Positions 1 to 11,308 of a stretch of 64,000 bases of DNA are shown here, one piece after another. This DNA is from Ipomoea triloba (Eukaryota > Streptophyta > Magnoliopsida > Solanales > Convolvulaceae), in assembly GCF_003576645.1 (NCBI RefSeq), contig NC_044920.1:7449312-7513311 (forward strand). The letters are read 5' to 3'. The notes beneath the pieces were generated by a model, which was given only the letters and a program-made list of their open reading frames with translations, made no database searches and was not told the DNA's origin. Each line of letters opens with the position of its first letter. Position 1 is the first letter of the stretch. The position numbers and the translations under genes are program-made.

Positions 1-86
1 TTCCCTTTTCTTGTTCTCCTCTCCGGAGCTGCTTACTGTAGTTGGGAGTGACCATCTTCATCGCTAATCCTCTTAATGTCTTTAGA

Positions 87-455
87 TTAGGTATGATCAT
101 CCCTTTGGCTGCTGCAGACCTCAGAAAGTCCCATCTGGTCTTCCTCTCCATTTCCCTTGGTTCTCCATTTGGTTGAGGAAGGCCCTTTTCCAGAATGTGC
201 AGCAGTAGGAGTCCCTCTTGTGCAGGACTCTTCTCCCGATTCCAGTATCCCATCGTTGTGGATCTCCTCGCATTTGGGGATCCATTCACCTTGGATGAGA
301 ATAGGATTCTTGCTTGGATTATCAGGAAGCTCCGCAATCTGTTCACCCTTCGTAGATTCTGGATAGTTTTCTCCTTGAAAATCTTTGGACTTGACTGCCG
401 GTTTCTTTCCTTTATAAAAGAATGGAACATCATCTTTTCCTTTCTTTTTCTCCAT
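87..455 (-). CDS. Small post-pol ORF of copia element 1 (function unknown)
   Basis: A 122-residue lysine-rich, hydrophilic protein beginning MEKKKGKDDVPF. I do not recognise a domain, and there is no signal peptide, membrane segment or cysteine cluster. The same ORF occurs after pol in element 2 (19651-20010). Over about 93 aligned residues most differences are mild (F/W, K/R, V/M), and long blocks such as KSKDFQGENYPESTKGEQ are unchanged. That pattern suggests the protein was under constraint, although two copies cannot prove it. A TATA box (CTATAAATA) lies about 40 nt upstream of the ATG in both copies. The C-terminal tail differs between copies and may have been altered by an indel. It could be an accessory protein or the first exon of the extra ORF region. 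Confidence 0.6.
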   Translation of the reverse strand: MEKKKGKDDVPFFYKGKKPAVKSKDFQGENYPESTKGEQIAELPDNPSKNPILIQGEWIPKCEEIHNDGILESGEESCTRGTPTAAHSGKGPSSTKWRTKGNGEEDQMGLSEVCSSQRDDHT

Positions 456-493
456 GGGAAGTTGATGATATGAACTTCTGAAAGAAACCCTCT

Positions 494-502
494 TATTTAT
501 AG
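494..502 (-). promoter_or_regulatory. TATA box ahead of the small post-pol ORF (element 1)
   Basis: On the minus strand GGGCTATAAATAAGAGGG precedes the ATG at 455 by about 40 nt. Element 2 keeps GGGCTATAAATAGAAGGG at the matching place, while the sequence on either side has drifted. Confidence 0.5.
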
Positions 503-655
503 CCCAATAAGGTTATCACTTTTGAGTCACGGGATGCAATATGAATGACCGTTCAATGCTTGTGTAACTCCAAAGCTGCCATAAAGTTGATGAAACCGCC
601 CCTCACATGCGAAACAGTTCATGGCACTAAATACAAGAAGATAAGATTTGACCAT

Positions 656-3600
656 TCATCCCAATTCTATCATTCCCAATTCTAACCTTAGTTGAGAGAA
701 TCTATTTTCACATAACGCTTTTGTGAAAATATCTGCTAGTTGCTCCTCCGTTGCAACATATTCCAAAGTAATGTCCTTTTTCTCAACGTGGTCTCGGATG
801 AAGTGATACTTAATATCAATATGCTTTGTTCTGGAGTGTAACACTGGGTTGTGGGTGATGGCAATAGCACTTGTATTGTCACACATGATTTTAACCTCCT
901 TACACTCAACACCATAATCCATTAGCTGTTGCTTCATCCATAAGATCTGAGCACAACAACTTCCAGCTGCTACATATTCTGCCTCAGCAGTGCTTGTAGC
1001 TATCGAATGTTGTTTCTTGCTAAACCATGAGACAAGTCTTCCACCTAGAAACTGACATGTCCCTGATGTGCTCTTTCGATCTATCTTACAACCGGCAAAG
1101 TCCGCATCTGAATAACCCATAAGTTCGAAAGATCCACCTTTCGAATACCAAAGTCCAACACTTTGCGTACCTTTGAGATATCTAAGGATCTTTTTAGATG
1201 CATTTAAGTGACTTTCCTTAGGACTTGCCTGAAATCTAGCACATACACCTACTGCAAAGGATATATCTGGTCTACTAGCAGTTAAATAAAGAAGAGATCC
1301 GATGATACCTCGATAAGTGGTTTGATCGACCTCTCGACCTTCGCTGTCGACATCGATACGTAGAGAGGTTCCCATAGGTACTTTGACTGAGGATTTCCCT
1401 TCTATGTTGTATTTCCTGAGCAGATCCTTGGTGTATTTCTCCTGGTTGATGAAGATACCTTCCTTAAGCTGTCTCACTTGTAGTCCAAGGAAGTAGTTGA
1501 GCTCTCCCATCATGCTCATCTCGAACTTTCCTTTCATCAAACTGGAGAACTTCTCGCACAAGTCTGGATTGGTGCTACCAAAAATGATATCGTCCACATA
1601 GATTTGCACCAATAAGATGTGATCCCCATCCTTAATTCTAAACAATGTTTTGTCCACTAGGCCTTTGGTGAACCCACACTGAAGTAGAAAAGAGGATAAG
1701 GTATCATACCAAGCTCTCGGAGCTTGTTTTAAGCCGTAAAGTGCCTTCTTTAATTTGTATACTTTGTCAGCTCCCACGTCCTTCAAGAAACCCGGAGGTT
1801 GTTCAACGTACACCTCTTCTTCGAGAAGTTCGTTCAGAAAAGCGCTCTTGACATCCATTTGATATACCTTAAAGTCTTTGAAGGCGGCATATGCGAGAAA
1901 GATGCGTATGGCTTCGAGACGTGCCACTGGAGCGAAGGTTTCATCAAAATCTATTCCTTCCTCCTGACAGTAGCCTTTGGCAACAAGTCTGGCCTTATTC
2001 CTAACAATAATTCCATCCTCATTCATCTTGTTTCTGAAAACCCACTTTGTACCAATGACATTCTGATGATGAGGTCTCGGAACTAGTTCCCAAACATCGT
2101 TCCGTTCAAACTGATGAAGTTCCTCTTGCATGGCTTGCACCCAATCTGGATCACATAGAGCCTCTTCGATCACCTTAGGCTCCATTTGCGATAGAAAGCA
2201 AGCAAACATGCTTTCTCTGTATGCTGATCTGGTTTGAACTCTGTCACGTACATCTCCAATCACTTGATCAGCAGGGTGACTCTTCAACCATTTTAGGTTG
2301 GGTTGTGGCTCCTCAGTTGATGCTTCCGTTGAAGGTTGAGATGTGGGTTGAACATCTATGATCTGGATTTGATCAACTGAGTCAGGAGCTTTCTTCTTGG
2401 TAGACTCTTCATCATCTGATTCTGACTGGAGTTCCGCTACGTCTCGAACTATAGACTGCTTGTCTTCGAGAGGTAAGATTGATCTCTCGATAGACTCTGG
2501 CTGATCTTCCTCAGCTGCTTCCGTTGTCTTTGATGGTTGATCTGTCGATGCCCTTTCATCAAAGGTAACATGTATGGACTCTTCAACCACTAAACTCCGC
2601 TTGTTGAAGACTCTGAATGCTTTGCTTGTTGATGAGTATCCTAGAAATACTCCATCATCTGCCTTTTCTTCAAAAGTTCTTCGTTGAGCCTTCCCATTGT
2701 TGTGGATATAGCATTTGCACCCGAATGTGTGGAAGTGGCTTACATTGGGTTTTCTTTCATTCCACAACTCATATGGAGTCTTTCCAACTCCTTTCACGAT
2801 CAAGGACCGATTTTGGGTATAGCACGCTGTGTTGATTGCTTCTGCCCAAAATCCTTGTGATATGTTGGCTTGTGAGAGCATGGTCCTTGCGGCTTCTTTG
2901 AGAGTTCTATTCCTTCTTTCAGCAACCCCGTTCTGTTGAGGCGTTCGAGCAGCTGACAGTTGATGATGAATCCCGTTCTCGTTGCAGTAGCTCTCGATTA
3001 CTTGATTTATGAACTCTCCACCTTGATCTGACCGGATCTTTAGTATCGAGACATCCTTTTCAACTTGAACTTGCTTCAAGAGATTTGGCAGGGCAATTTT
3101 TGTCTCACTTTTCTTGGTTAAGAACACGGTCCATGTGAATCTTGTGTAGTCATCTACTACCACAAGAGTGTACTTCTTTCCCTTTATGCTGGGTGGATCC
3201 ACTGGGCCAAATAAGTCCATGTGAAGAAGACTTAATGGTCTAGTGGATGATGTCTCGGCTTTGCTCTTGAAAGAGGATTTGATCTGTTTGCAACGTTGAC
3301 ATGCCTCACAAATTTTATCCTTTCGAAACGTCACTTTGGGCAGTCCTTCCACTAAGTTCCTCTTAGTAAGCTTGTTGATAGTCTTGAAGTTCAGATGACT
3401 AAGCTTACTATGCCAATCCCAGCATAAATCTTCCTTGCTCCTTGCTAGCATACATAGGGATGGTTTTGCAGACCTCCAATCCACTATGTACATGTTTCCT
3501 TTCCTTGCTGCTTCCAAGACGACTTCGAGAGATTCCTCGCTCATAATCTGACATTTGCTTTTGGTGAAGACAACTTTGTGGCCCTTGTCACAGAACTGGC

Positions 3601-3838
3601 TTGTACTAAGGAGATTGAACTTGAGCCCCTCAACGTAGGACACTCCTTTAATAACCAGCTCATTCTTTTGGATTTCACCAACAGCTCTTGTGCGCCCCTT
3701 CTTCTCGTTGTCGCCAAATGTCACCAAGGGACCTTCGATAGGTTGGATGTTCTCAAGCAGTGTTAGATTTCCAGTCATATGTCTCGAACATCCACTGTCA
3801 ATGAACCACACGTCCCTGGTGTCCTGCAAGGAAATCAA
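656..3838 (-). CDS. pol: copia pol polyprotein (protease-integrase-RT-RNase H), intact
   Basis: About 1060 codons with no internal stop. The protease motif is [11 protein letters not shown] (D14). GAG-pre-integrase and the zinc finger have H143/H148 and C177/C180. The integrase core has D208 (HMDLFGP), D271 (RSDQGGEF) and E307 (QNGVAERRN). RT has the first catalytic Asp at D662 (YQMDVKSAF) and YVDD at 747-750. RNase H has D911 (SDADFAG), E954 (AEAEY) and D987 (MCDNTSA). The frame has no ATG at its 5' end: it opens just after a TAA at 3847-3845, and its first usable codon (TTG, 3838) overlaps the gag stop TGA (3837-3835). Pol is therefore -1 to gag, so expression needs a -1 shift or splicing; a TTTCCTTGCAG acceptor-like string lies at the junction. 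All catalytic residues are present, so the enzyme could be functional. Confidence 0.93.
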   Translation of the reverse strand: MISLQDTRDVWFIDSGCSRHMTGNLTLLENIQPIEGPLVTFGDNEKKGRTRAVGEIQKNELVIKGVSYVEGLKFNLLSTSQFCDKGHKVVFTKSKCQIMSEESLEVVLEAARKGNMYIVDWRSAKPSLCMLARSKEDLCWDWHSKLSHLNFKTINKLTKRNLVEGLPKVTFRKDKICEACQRCKQIKSSFKSKAETSSTRPLSLLHMDLFGPVDPPSIKGKKYTLVVVDDYTRFTWTVFLTKKSETKIALPNLLKQVQVEKDVSILKIRSDQGGEFINQVIESYCNENGIHHQLSAARTPQQNGVAERRNRTLKEAARTMLSQANISQGFWAEAINTACYTQNRSLIVKGVGKTPYELWNERKPNVSHFHTFGCKCYIHNNGKAQRRTFEEKADDGVFLGYSSTSKAFRVFNKRSLVVEESIHVTFDERASTDQPSKTTEAAEEDQPESIERSILPLEDKQSIVRDVAELQSESDDEESTKKKAPDSVDQIQIIDVQPTSQPSTEASTEEPQPNLKWLKSHPADQVIGDVRDRVQTRSAYRESMFACFLSQMEPKVIEEALCDPDWVQAMQEELHQFERNDVWELVPRPHHQNVIGTKWVFRNKMNEDGIIVRNKARLVAKGYCQEEGIDFDETFAPVARLEAIRIFLAYAAFKDFKVYQMDVKSAFLNELLEEEVYVEQPPGFLKDVGADKVYKLKKALYGLKQAPRAWYDTLSSFLLQCGFTKGLVDKTLFRIKDGDHILLVQIYVDDIIFGSTNPDLCEKFSSLMKGKFEMSMMGELNYFLGLQVRQLKEGIFINQEKYTKDLLRKYNIEGKSSVKVPMGTSLRIDVDSEGREVDQTTYRGIIGSLLYLTASRPDISFAVGVCARFQASPKESHLNASKKILRYLKGTQSVGLWYSKGGSFELMGYSDADFAGCKIDRKSTSGTCQFLGGRLVSWFSKKQHSIATSTAEAEYVAAGSCCAQILWMKQQLMDYGVECKEVKIMCDNTSAIAITHNPVLHSRTKHIDIKYHFIRDHVEKKDITLEYVATEEQLADIFTKALCENRFSQLRLELGMIELG

Positions 3839-5320
3839 GCAAGTTTAGGTACCCAAACTTTGGGTCCTGGTGGGTTAGTGAGTTTAGGCATCCATTTATA
3901 CCTTGTGCCCATTATTCCAGGCCTAGGTGCAATGTAGCCATTGTACGTTTGATAATTATAAGGAATGCTAGCAAAGGTTTTAGGCCTCTTTGGTGCATAA
4001 ATCAACTTAGGTAGAGACTTTTCGACCGGCTTATGCACCATGCCTTTCATACGCTGTTTGGTCATGTGAAATTGCTGAAAGTGAGGAGGAAGGTGAACTT
4101 GTATTGCTTTCCGGTGTCTTCTTCTAGATGGATAGAGTCTTCCTTTCTCCATCCGTGAGTTCCTAACTATGTGGATCTCAGACCTTCCATATTTGCCTTG
4201 AGGTGCATTATATGGAGTGTAGCTCTTTTTGTACTTGGAATGGCCTTGCGAGAGATAGCAAGGTGATCTCTCGATATTGTTTACCCGGCCATTCTTCGTA
4301 GCTTTCCTATACTTTCCATTGCTGGTGTATAGGGACGGTTTATGAATAGCTACTCTGGTCTTTTCTGTTGGTCCTTTATGACCTTTATTTGGTTTGGGTT
4401 GAGATCCTCCATTTCTTGAAGTTCCCAAACCATTGGTCTGTTTATCTCTCGAGAGATGGTCTTGATGGAACCCTAGACCGGTTCTATCACTTGTAGGTCT
4501 GTGATCAACCACCATTTTCTCCATAGCTTTGGAGGAATTAGTGTATGATGCTATGACCTTTCGAAGATTAAGCTCTCTCGTCTCTCGAGCTTTGCACTCT
4601 TCAGATAGTAGGATTACTTTGGCTTCTAACTCACTTACTTTGAGAGTCAGCTCCAAATTCTCTTTCGAGACGTTCTTAAGCATATCTCTTTCAGCAGTTA
4701 GCTTGCTGTTTTCNNNNNNNNNNNNNNNNNNNNNNNNNNNNNNNNNNNNNNNNNNNNNNNNNNNNNNNNNNNNNNNNNNNNNNNNNNNNNNNNNNNNNNN
4801 NNNNNNNNNNNNNNNNNNNNNNNNNNNNNNNNNNNNNNNNNNNNNNNNNNNNNNNNNNNNNNNNNNNNNNNNNNNNNNNNNNNNNNNNNNNNNNNNNNNN
4901 NNNNNNNNNNNNNNNNNNNNNNNNNNNNNNNNNNNNNNNNNNNNNNNNNNNNNNNNNNNNNNNNNNNNNNNNNNNNNNNNNNNNNNNNNNNNNNNNNNNN
5001 NNNNNNNNNNNNNNNNNNNNNNNNNNNNNNNNNNNNNNNNNNNNNNNNNNNNNNNNNNNNNNNNNNNNNNNNNNNNNNNNNNNNNNNNNNNNNNNNNNNN
5101 NNNNNNNNNNNNNNNNNNNNNNNNNNNNNNNNNNNNNNNNNNNNNNNNNNNNNNNNNNNNNNNNNNNNNNNNNNNNNNNCATCATGATCTTGACTGGTCC
5201 AGATGTTATAACTTCGGCCATCTCATCATGGAGGGCTGATAGATACGCAAGCATGCGTGTTTTCCAGTCATCGAACCTGCTAAGATCAAAGAGAAGATGT
5301 CTCGACAACATGCTATCCAT
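3835..5320 (-). CDS. gag: copia gag, interrupted by an assembly gap
   Basis: The ATG at 5320 starts [20 protein letters not shown], the same start as element 2. The N-terminal part runs to the N block (4714-5179), which hides the centre including the zinc knuckle seen in element 2. The C-terminal part (4713-3835) begins in a leucine/glutamate coiled-coil-like stretch, continues through a basic Lys/Arg/Tyr-rich tail, and ends VPKLA-TGA. This tail is probably the true gag C-terminus, because element 2 carries the same sequence out of frame. The two sides of the gap are in different frames if the N length is taken literally, so the gap size is unreliable and an intact frame cannot be judged. Confidence 0.75.
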
Positions 5321-5419
5321 ATTAGAAGAATTATCTCGTGCTTTGAAAACTTTTAAAGGATTTTTCAACGAAGGATCTCTAGGCAATATAAACAAAGGTT
5401 TATATCGATCAGAGAACTT

Positions 5420-5431
5420 GCTCTGATACCA
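5420..5431 (-). other. Primer binding site (initiator tRNA-Met)
   Basis: On the minus strand TGGTATCAGAGC lies 2 nt inside the 5' LTR end. This is the standard plant copia PBS, complementary to the 3' end of initiator tRNA-Met. Confidence 0.9.
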
Positions 5432-6268
5432 ATTGTTGGTCCCAAGGGGATGGGGTACAAGTCTAGGGGGGGGGGTGAATAGACTTGTATAAGATTTTGC
5501 AAATCTTTTCAACCTCTCGTGTGTATTGAACTTAGGATGTTTAGGTTCGATACCTCACGAGGTGAAGACAAAGTTTTATGCGCAGCGGAAATGTTATCCC
5601 CTTTTGGTTAGCACGAGTTTGGGTTAGTTCGAGAGGTGTGATTATATGCAGTGCAATCGAGAAGTTAGCGAGAGATAAAAACAGAAAGTAAATGCAAGAG
5701 AGATTTTTAAGTGGTTCGGCCAACCCGCCTACTTCCACTCTTCTTCCAGAAACTCCCTGGAAGGATTGCACTAAAAACTTCCCTTTCTAGTACAATAACG
5801 AGCGCTTGAGCTTTGATCACCAAGCCCGCCTCAAGCCTCAGGTTTTTCTCCCCGCTTCCAGTTACTCCACCTCTCGAGCACTTGACCTTTGATCACCAAG
5901 CCCGCGTCAAGCCTCAGGTTTCTTTCACTCGGACAGCTGCCAGGTTACTCCACCTCTCTTGCTTAATCCAAAGCAAGGTGTTTTTGGTTGTCACAGTTGA
6001 ATGTAACAGGCTCCAATCTGACCACAAGCTATCGTTGAATCAACTTCGATGTAGAGCAGCTTCGGTCACCTTCTGGATGTATAACAGTTTAAGCTTTGTA
6101 ACTCTCTTGAAACACTAAGATGTGTTTTCTCGCTGTTTTGAATATCAGGATGATATTCCAAGTTGAGCACTTGCACTTGAACGTTTTAGACAGACACTTC
6201 TTAAGAATTTCGAACCCCTTCACTTCACTTCCCGATTTCTTCTTTTTTTCTTCTGTGTCTTTACGTCC

Positions 6269-6277
6269 TTATATATG
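6269..6277 (-). promoter_or_regulatory. LTR TATA box, element 1
   Basis: CATATATAAGG on the minus strand. The matching 3' LTR of element 2 has CATATAAAAAGG near 25710, whereas the 5' LTR of element 2 has lost this segment. Confidence 0.55.
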
Positions 6278-6721
6278 AGAGTAGAGGAATAATTCCGTTG
6301 GAGGGAAAATTATTCCGTTTGAAATTTGTCTCCCATGCTGATCATGGGTCTTGCATATTTTCAGCATATTTCATGGAGTGGTGATCTTGTAACTTGAACC
6401 TCTTTGTCTTGTAGTGAATGTTCCATAGTTCACTTTTCTTGAGTCCATGCTCCACTTTTCGTCTTTTGGTAAAAGTTACTCTTTTTATATTCCCATTATT
6501 CCTTGTTTGTAGGGAATCAGACCACTTCAGCATTGGTGCACCTTTTGACCGTTTGTGGTGGAAATCTGACGTGTCATCCATTTCCGCCCATTTTGAAATC
6601 TTCACGTTCGGCACCTCTTCATTATTCCATCTCCATGATATTCTTCTTCTCCAGACTTTAAGTATGACCGTCCTTCAGCTTTGTTGGAGAATTGTTAGTG
6701 TATCGAGACCAAGGTTGATAT

Positions 6722-6860
6722 CTTGATCGCTTGATGTCTCGAACTCAAATATCGAGAGGTCTATCTCTCGAACTCTGTTTATGTCTCGAACTTGATAACT
6801 GTATCGAGAGGTTCTACCTCTCGAACTCTGATTATGTCTCGAGACTTAGTTGATGTCTCG
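6722..6860 (-). repeat. TCGAGAG/CTCTCGA motif cluster in the LTR U3
   Basis: Within about 140 bp the strings ATCGAGAGGT and CTCTCGAAC alternate in both orientations, giving inverted pairs such as TCGAGAGGTTCTACCTCTCGA's arms. Repeated short palindromic LTR motifs are known from Sireviruses in general; this particular motif is read directly here. Confidence 0.75.
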
Positions 6861-7119
6861 CAGACCCTTATTCCTCCAGTGTTGTCCCATGCCTTCTTCT
6901 GATCTGTCTATATTATTACAATACACGAGACTTCTAAGATGTTCAAACAAATTTACCTCAAGCTTAAATATTTTCCGAGTTGAGCTCAAAGTTACTCGGT
7001 TGTATTTTCACTCTTGGTTTACTTGTCGAACTTACAGCGTTTTTGCCTATGCATCGAGACTTGGGGATTTCTACTTAACAGTTGGTATCATCAAAACCTA
7101 TTACATGATGTTCCTAACA

Positions 7120-7470
7120 ACCTTGAATTTAGATTCTTATTATTTCGTGAATTTGTGTCTTGCTAGGGATATGAGGCTAATTTTTCTCTATTTACGAGGC
7201 TTGGGAGAGACTTGTGAATTTATAAGTTTGCCGTTTTTTTTCTCTATTTACGAGGCCAGAGAGAAACTTGTGAATTTATAAGTTTGCCGCTTTATTTCAC
7301 GAATTATTCTTGAACTTCAATCCAAGAATAGAAGTACAGTGGCTAAAAAATAATCATATATCCATATGATGACCATATCCCAGAGTTAGGTGGGTGGATG
7401 GTTGAGTACAAGAAAAGACATGGTTAGTATGCTGGTTATTTGTATTTGTTATCAAATTGAAAGTATATAT
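7120..7470 (+). repeat. Host flank of element 1, paralogous to 29017-29315
   Basis: The sequence from CCTTGAATTTAGATTCTTA onward is repeated at 29017-29315 with few differences. Here a unit of about 55 bp (TCTCTATTTACGAGGC to AAGTTTGCCG) is tandemly doubled at 7183-7289; the other copy has it once. Homology stops at a TA microsatellite (about 7467-7484 here, 29303-29332 there). Confidence 0.85.
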
Positions 7471-7484
7471 ATATATATATATAT

Positions 7485-8160
7485 TAATTGCCAAAGAATG
7501 AATTCCTTGGATTCCTCATTTTAGGCTTTTAGGTAAGTTATAGCTCTTAGGATTGCATATGAGAAAAAGCTTAACGCAATTAGAAAACGATACGGTTTTG
7601 AACCACATATTAGGTGTTGGTGGATAAGGATAGTTGTTTCTTTATTTGTGGAGATCTGAAAGTAGATAGATTTTGTCTTCCGAATAAAGCACTATTTTTA
7701 GAGAAACAAGTAGAATAATTAACATATGATGTTGTATCATATTTTCGTATTAGCAGTTAGACAACCTAAAATAGGCATCAATGTGTCTTGATAGCCTATG
7801 TCTTCTTTCTTTTTTTTTTTTTAAACTTGTATAAAAGGATAATATCATTCAAAAATGAATTTCATATATCCTTAATATTTATGAGAATCATATATAATAT
7901 ATTTTGTTGATATTCGAGAGATTTTAGAAATAATAATATTAATGTAACAAAAAGTGTTACCAAAATAATCTCTCAAAACAAACAGTGGGGATCATTATAA
8001 AAAGGGGTGGAAGAGATTAAATGATTGTCATTCACTCATTTTCAATCCATCATAAAATACATCTCACCGGTACCTCTCGATGTCCCTTGGCATAGGAAGA
8101 AGTGGACAACAATTTCACAAAGAAAGTTCATCGACCACCGCTATTATCGACCAAATCGAG
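7485..8160. other. AT-rich spacer, no gene seen
   Basis: There is a poly-T tract near 7811 and a TATA-like TTATAAAAAGG at about 7995-8005, followed by a short ORF region. No other supported feature. Confidence 0.5.
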
Positions 8161-8467
8161 GATGAAGGTTAGGCGATTGCCAAGCGCAATGTGGCCCGGG
8201 GCACCACTCTTTCCAGCAATTAGAGGGATAAAGCAAGAGATTGTAAAACCAAAAAAGGTAGTGTGTGAAGATAGTTCAAAGGAGATGGTCACGTCTCCAT
8301 TATATCTAGAAAGTGGCTTAAAAAGGATGTCTAGCAATGATACGCGTTTATCCGCTTGCGACTACAATGTCTCGGTCAGTAATGCTAAGCATTACGATAA
8401 CACAAGGACCAAGTCATATAATGTATGCCTTTACGAGCCTTCTTGTTTATGGCATAGTAAAAAGTAG
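8161..8467 (+). CDS. Hypothetical short ORF (102 codons), doubtful
   Basis: The first ATG of an open frame gives MKVRRLPSAMWPGAPLFPAI and continues to a TAG-type stop at 8467. The protein is basic at first, then Ser/Asn-rich, with no domain I recognise. A TATA-like TATAAAAAGG lies about 160 bp upstream. A competing overlapping frame starts at ATG 8079 (about 30 codons). Nothing paralogous is seen elsewhere in the window. It may be a decayed gene fragment or chance. Confidence 0.2.
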
Positions 8468-9500
8468 GTTCACCAGTTGTATTGAATAATAATAGTAATA
8501 TTTGATTTTATTTCCCTGGTCGTGATGTCGTAGAAGGTTTAATATAACCGAAAAAACGTCTATATGATATAGACCAAGCAATAATAACAAAAGAATATAG
8601 ATGCCTGTAATAATCAACTAAGAATGATGGCAATGAATCATTTTTCGCAAGAGAGTTTTGGCTTTCTGGGTCATGTGTAGAAGGAATTATTTGTGATGTG
8701 GGTTGAAAAAAAATGGTGATTAGAGATTGCTCAACAATTAAGGCCCAATTTAATGTATGTTTTGTGAATCAAACTCAGTCAGTCCAGGCCTATTGAGAGG
8801 AAAAAAATTCATTTTTATGATATAAAAAGTCCAACTGCATTTTATGTTCTTAGTCCTTAGGCTGCTAAACCTAGCAGCCAAACACATACATCGACAGCCA
8901 TGAGAGAAAGACTATTCACTGTCTCACCATCCTTTGCCGTAAGCCACCTCTCTCTACTCGTCGGCGTCCTTGACGCTCCAACCTCACCGAAAGACTCCGT
9001 CATAGCTGCCCCACTGGAATTTGATCGTCGAAGCCATTGCCTAGTCGCTACTCACGTCGGACTAGGAAAGGAGGAAACCTAGGTTCGATTTTATCCTATC
9101 TTCGTTGCATAGCACCAATGCCATCAACAAATGCACTGTCTACCATCATTGACAGGAGAGCTTCGCTGGGAGAGGAGGGAGGAAGAAGGGGAACGCACCG
9201 CCGCCAACAGGTGTACCACAATCCACTGCCGTTGTGAACCTGTTGCTATCGTGCTCGCCGGTCAATCGAGAACACAAGAGGTTAGTTCACTAAGGTGGTA
9301 TTTTTGGTGAGTTATGGTGGAAGGTGATATGGATGAAGGTGTAAACGGAGATGGAATTCCGAGTGTCGTTCTCTGGGGATGGACACTTGGAATTGGATTG
9401 TTGTATGGTCAAACACAGCCACACATTTGCATTTGGATGCTAGGAGATATGTATATTGTGCAAGGAGGCAAGGTAAGTAGAAAGCAAGTTAGAAAGCAAA
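8468..9500. other. Spacer with short unrecognised ORFs
   Basis: An ATG at 8900 opens 60 codons (MRERLFTVSPSFAVSHLSLL...), followed by other overlapping short frames to 9505. Local GC is higher than in the surroundings, which may mean a decayed gene or TE exon, but no domain is recognisable. Confidence 0.3.
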
Positions 9501-9539
9501 GATAACAAAGGTGGAGTCAGGTGAATTGGACTAGCCTAT

Positions 9540-10671
9540 CCTTGATCATGTGACATGAAGCAACCTAGGTAATAAGTGAACTACGTGTGAATTGAGTCTA
9601 TGTGAAACGACTTCCAATGCATTAGCCAATTTTGGCTTCTAAAACCTATCATAAGGCAATGTAGCACCCTAGTGTCAACATTCCCTATGAGGCAGTTAAT
9701 CAAACATGTTATCTATGTCTCATTCCAAACCTTGTCCTCTTAGATCTAGGGCGGAAATTGCAAGCGAATGTAGTCTAGGATTAAGCCTCAATCTCTTGAA
9801 AGCTTAATCCTACCAAAACCCACTTGCATGTGGTGCACTCACACACAAAATCAATATACTCATTCCTCTTCCAACAAGACATCAACACATAGCCACAATT
9901 ACTAAGATCAATTCATACACAACACAAGGAAATATGATCCAATTCACAAATAGTATTCTAGCCAAGCATCATTGTCTAGATTGAAATATAAACACAATTA
10001 AGCAAAGTAATACAATGTAATATAGAATTGAAGATGAAAAGTGCAGGAGATTACCAAGCTTAATTGCTACAATCCACTAGATTACTCCACAATCAAGAGA
10101 AGACTCAATACATTGAGGTAGAGTTGTCAATTCTTTCTATAATCCTTGAAAATCCTCTTGCTTGGATCGAGAATTGAGAAGAGCTTGATCTAGAAGATGA
10201 TTTAACCTAGAGGGAGAAATATCTAATCTACAAAGCTCTGAAAATTGAAATTGTACAAGTTAGAATGTTAGATATCCTCTCTAATCCTGACAAGCAACTC
10301 CTTATATAGTTTGCCTGACAGGCATACGCTGCCCAGCTGCGCGAAAGTTCCTGATCACACACCAAGGATCTCGCTAGTGACAGCAGCATGATTTGGAATC
10401 AGAACACAATCACGCTCAGGATCACACTAGTGACACGCGTGTGATTTGGACCCTTCTCCTTCCTCCACAATTTTGCTCCATTTCAAGCCACCCATATGCC
10501 ATCTTTTTAGCTCAAAACCTTCAAAAACACTAAATTGTGCACATTAGTAGGGCTACATAACATATTAGCACATTTCTAGGTATTTTCGTCATAAATCAAC
10601 CACAAAGGGCTCCAAATACACACAACAGAACCCCTTAATGACCCCTAAAAGTGTGCATCTTTAGAACTTAT
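9540..10671 (-). repeat. LTR-like fragment (probably a solo LTR of another retroelement)
   Basis: On the minus strand it begins TGATAAGTTCTAAAGATGCA at 10671. It has a TATA box (AACTATATAAGGAG) at about 10306-10313, followed by an R/U5-like stretch. The promoter placement and TGA start are typical of plant LTRs. The far end (low coordinate) is not clear, and I found no target duplication or PBS, so the boundary at 9540 is approximate. Confidence 0.45.
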
Positions 10672-11293
10672 CATTCATGGAACCACCAACCCTGTTCATC
10701 CGTTGTTGTACGATCCGCCGATACGGGTTATAATATAAAACCGTCGTATCGCAAATCGGGACATGTTTTCGCAGATCGCAGATCGCATATACAGGTTTGT
10801 CTTTAGTTTGATTTTGTCAGATGCATATATGTGATTTCATCATATCGTCGTATTATTTGATTTCATCAATCAAAAGAGGCTCAAATAGAGATACTATATG
10901 CATGAAATGAAATAATTTCCACTAATTGATATTTGCTTGATATTTAACCAATAAATATACAAAAATGAAATTGAAATAATAGGCCATATGCAATATGCAG
11001 TGTATCATAACATAATATGAATAAGAAACTATCAATGTATATAGTTAATAACAAACAGTAAGCAGAATACCAGAAAATATCATCATGTATCGAAATTCAC
11101 AAAACATATACATACCGTTCACCGAGGTTGAGTGTGCTAATAACATGTTGTACCAGATTATGCCCGTTGGTTGTTAGCTCCTAACCGATGAGTATTTGCA
11201 TATGTAATGAGAAGAATAAATAGAGAAAATAGACAAAGTGTTGGTAACAAAGGTTTCCATAATCCATCATCCTTTTGAAAGAGAGAATACAAC
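10672..11293. other. Unassigned spacer
   Basis: AT-rich, with a short CG-containing part near 10700-10790 (repeated CAGATCGCA). No gene or recognisable element. Confidence 0.5.
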
Positions 11294-11308
11294 ATATATA
11301 TATATATA

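Larger units (their letters stand above)
1..7119 (-). mobile_element. Sirevirus-like Ty1/copia retrotransposon, element 1 (3' end off-window)
   Basis: Read on the minus strand, this runs 5' LTR (7119 to 5434), PBS (5431 to 5420), gag (5320 to 3835), pol (to 656), a small post-pol ORF (455 to 87), then leaves the window. Pol order is protease, integrase, RT, RNase H, which defines Ty1/copia. The Sirevirus assignment rests on the protease and GAG-pre-integrase wording, the initiator-Met PBS and the extra coding region after pol; it is an inference. Runs of N at 4714-5179 hide part of gag. The base after the LTR begins ACCTT, the predicted target duplication; its partner is outside the window. 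Pol is uninterrupted, so this copy is young or recently constrained. Confidence 0.88.
5434..7119 (-). repeat. 5' LTR of element 1
   Basis: The 1686-bp LTR begins TGTTAGGAAC at 7119 and ends GGGACCAACA at 5434 on the minus strand, with TG/CA termini matching element 2. A TATA box (CTCATATATAAGGACG on the minus strand) lies at about 6269-6277. Downstream, in the R/U5 part, a roughly 65-bp segment (about 5803-5935) containing CAAGCCCGCCTCAAGCCTCAG occurs twice. A C-run near 5467 lies just inside the LTR end. A dense cluster of TCGAGAG-type motifs sits near the U3 start. Confidence 0.9.
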
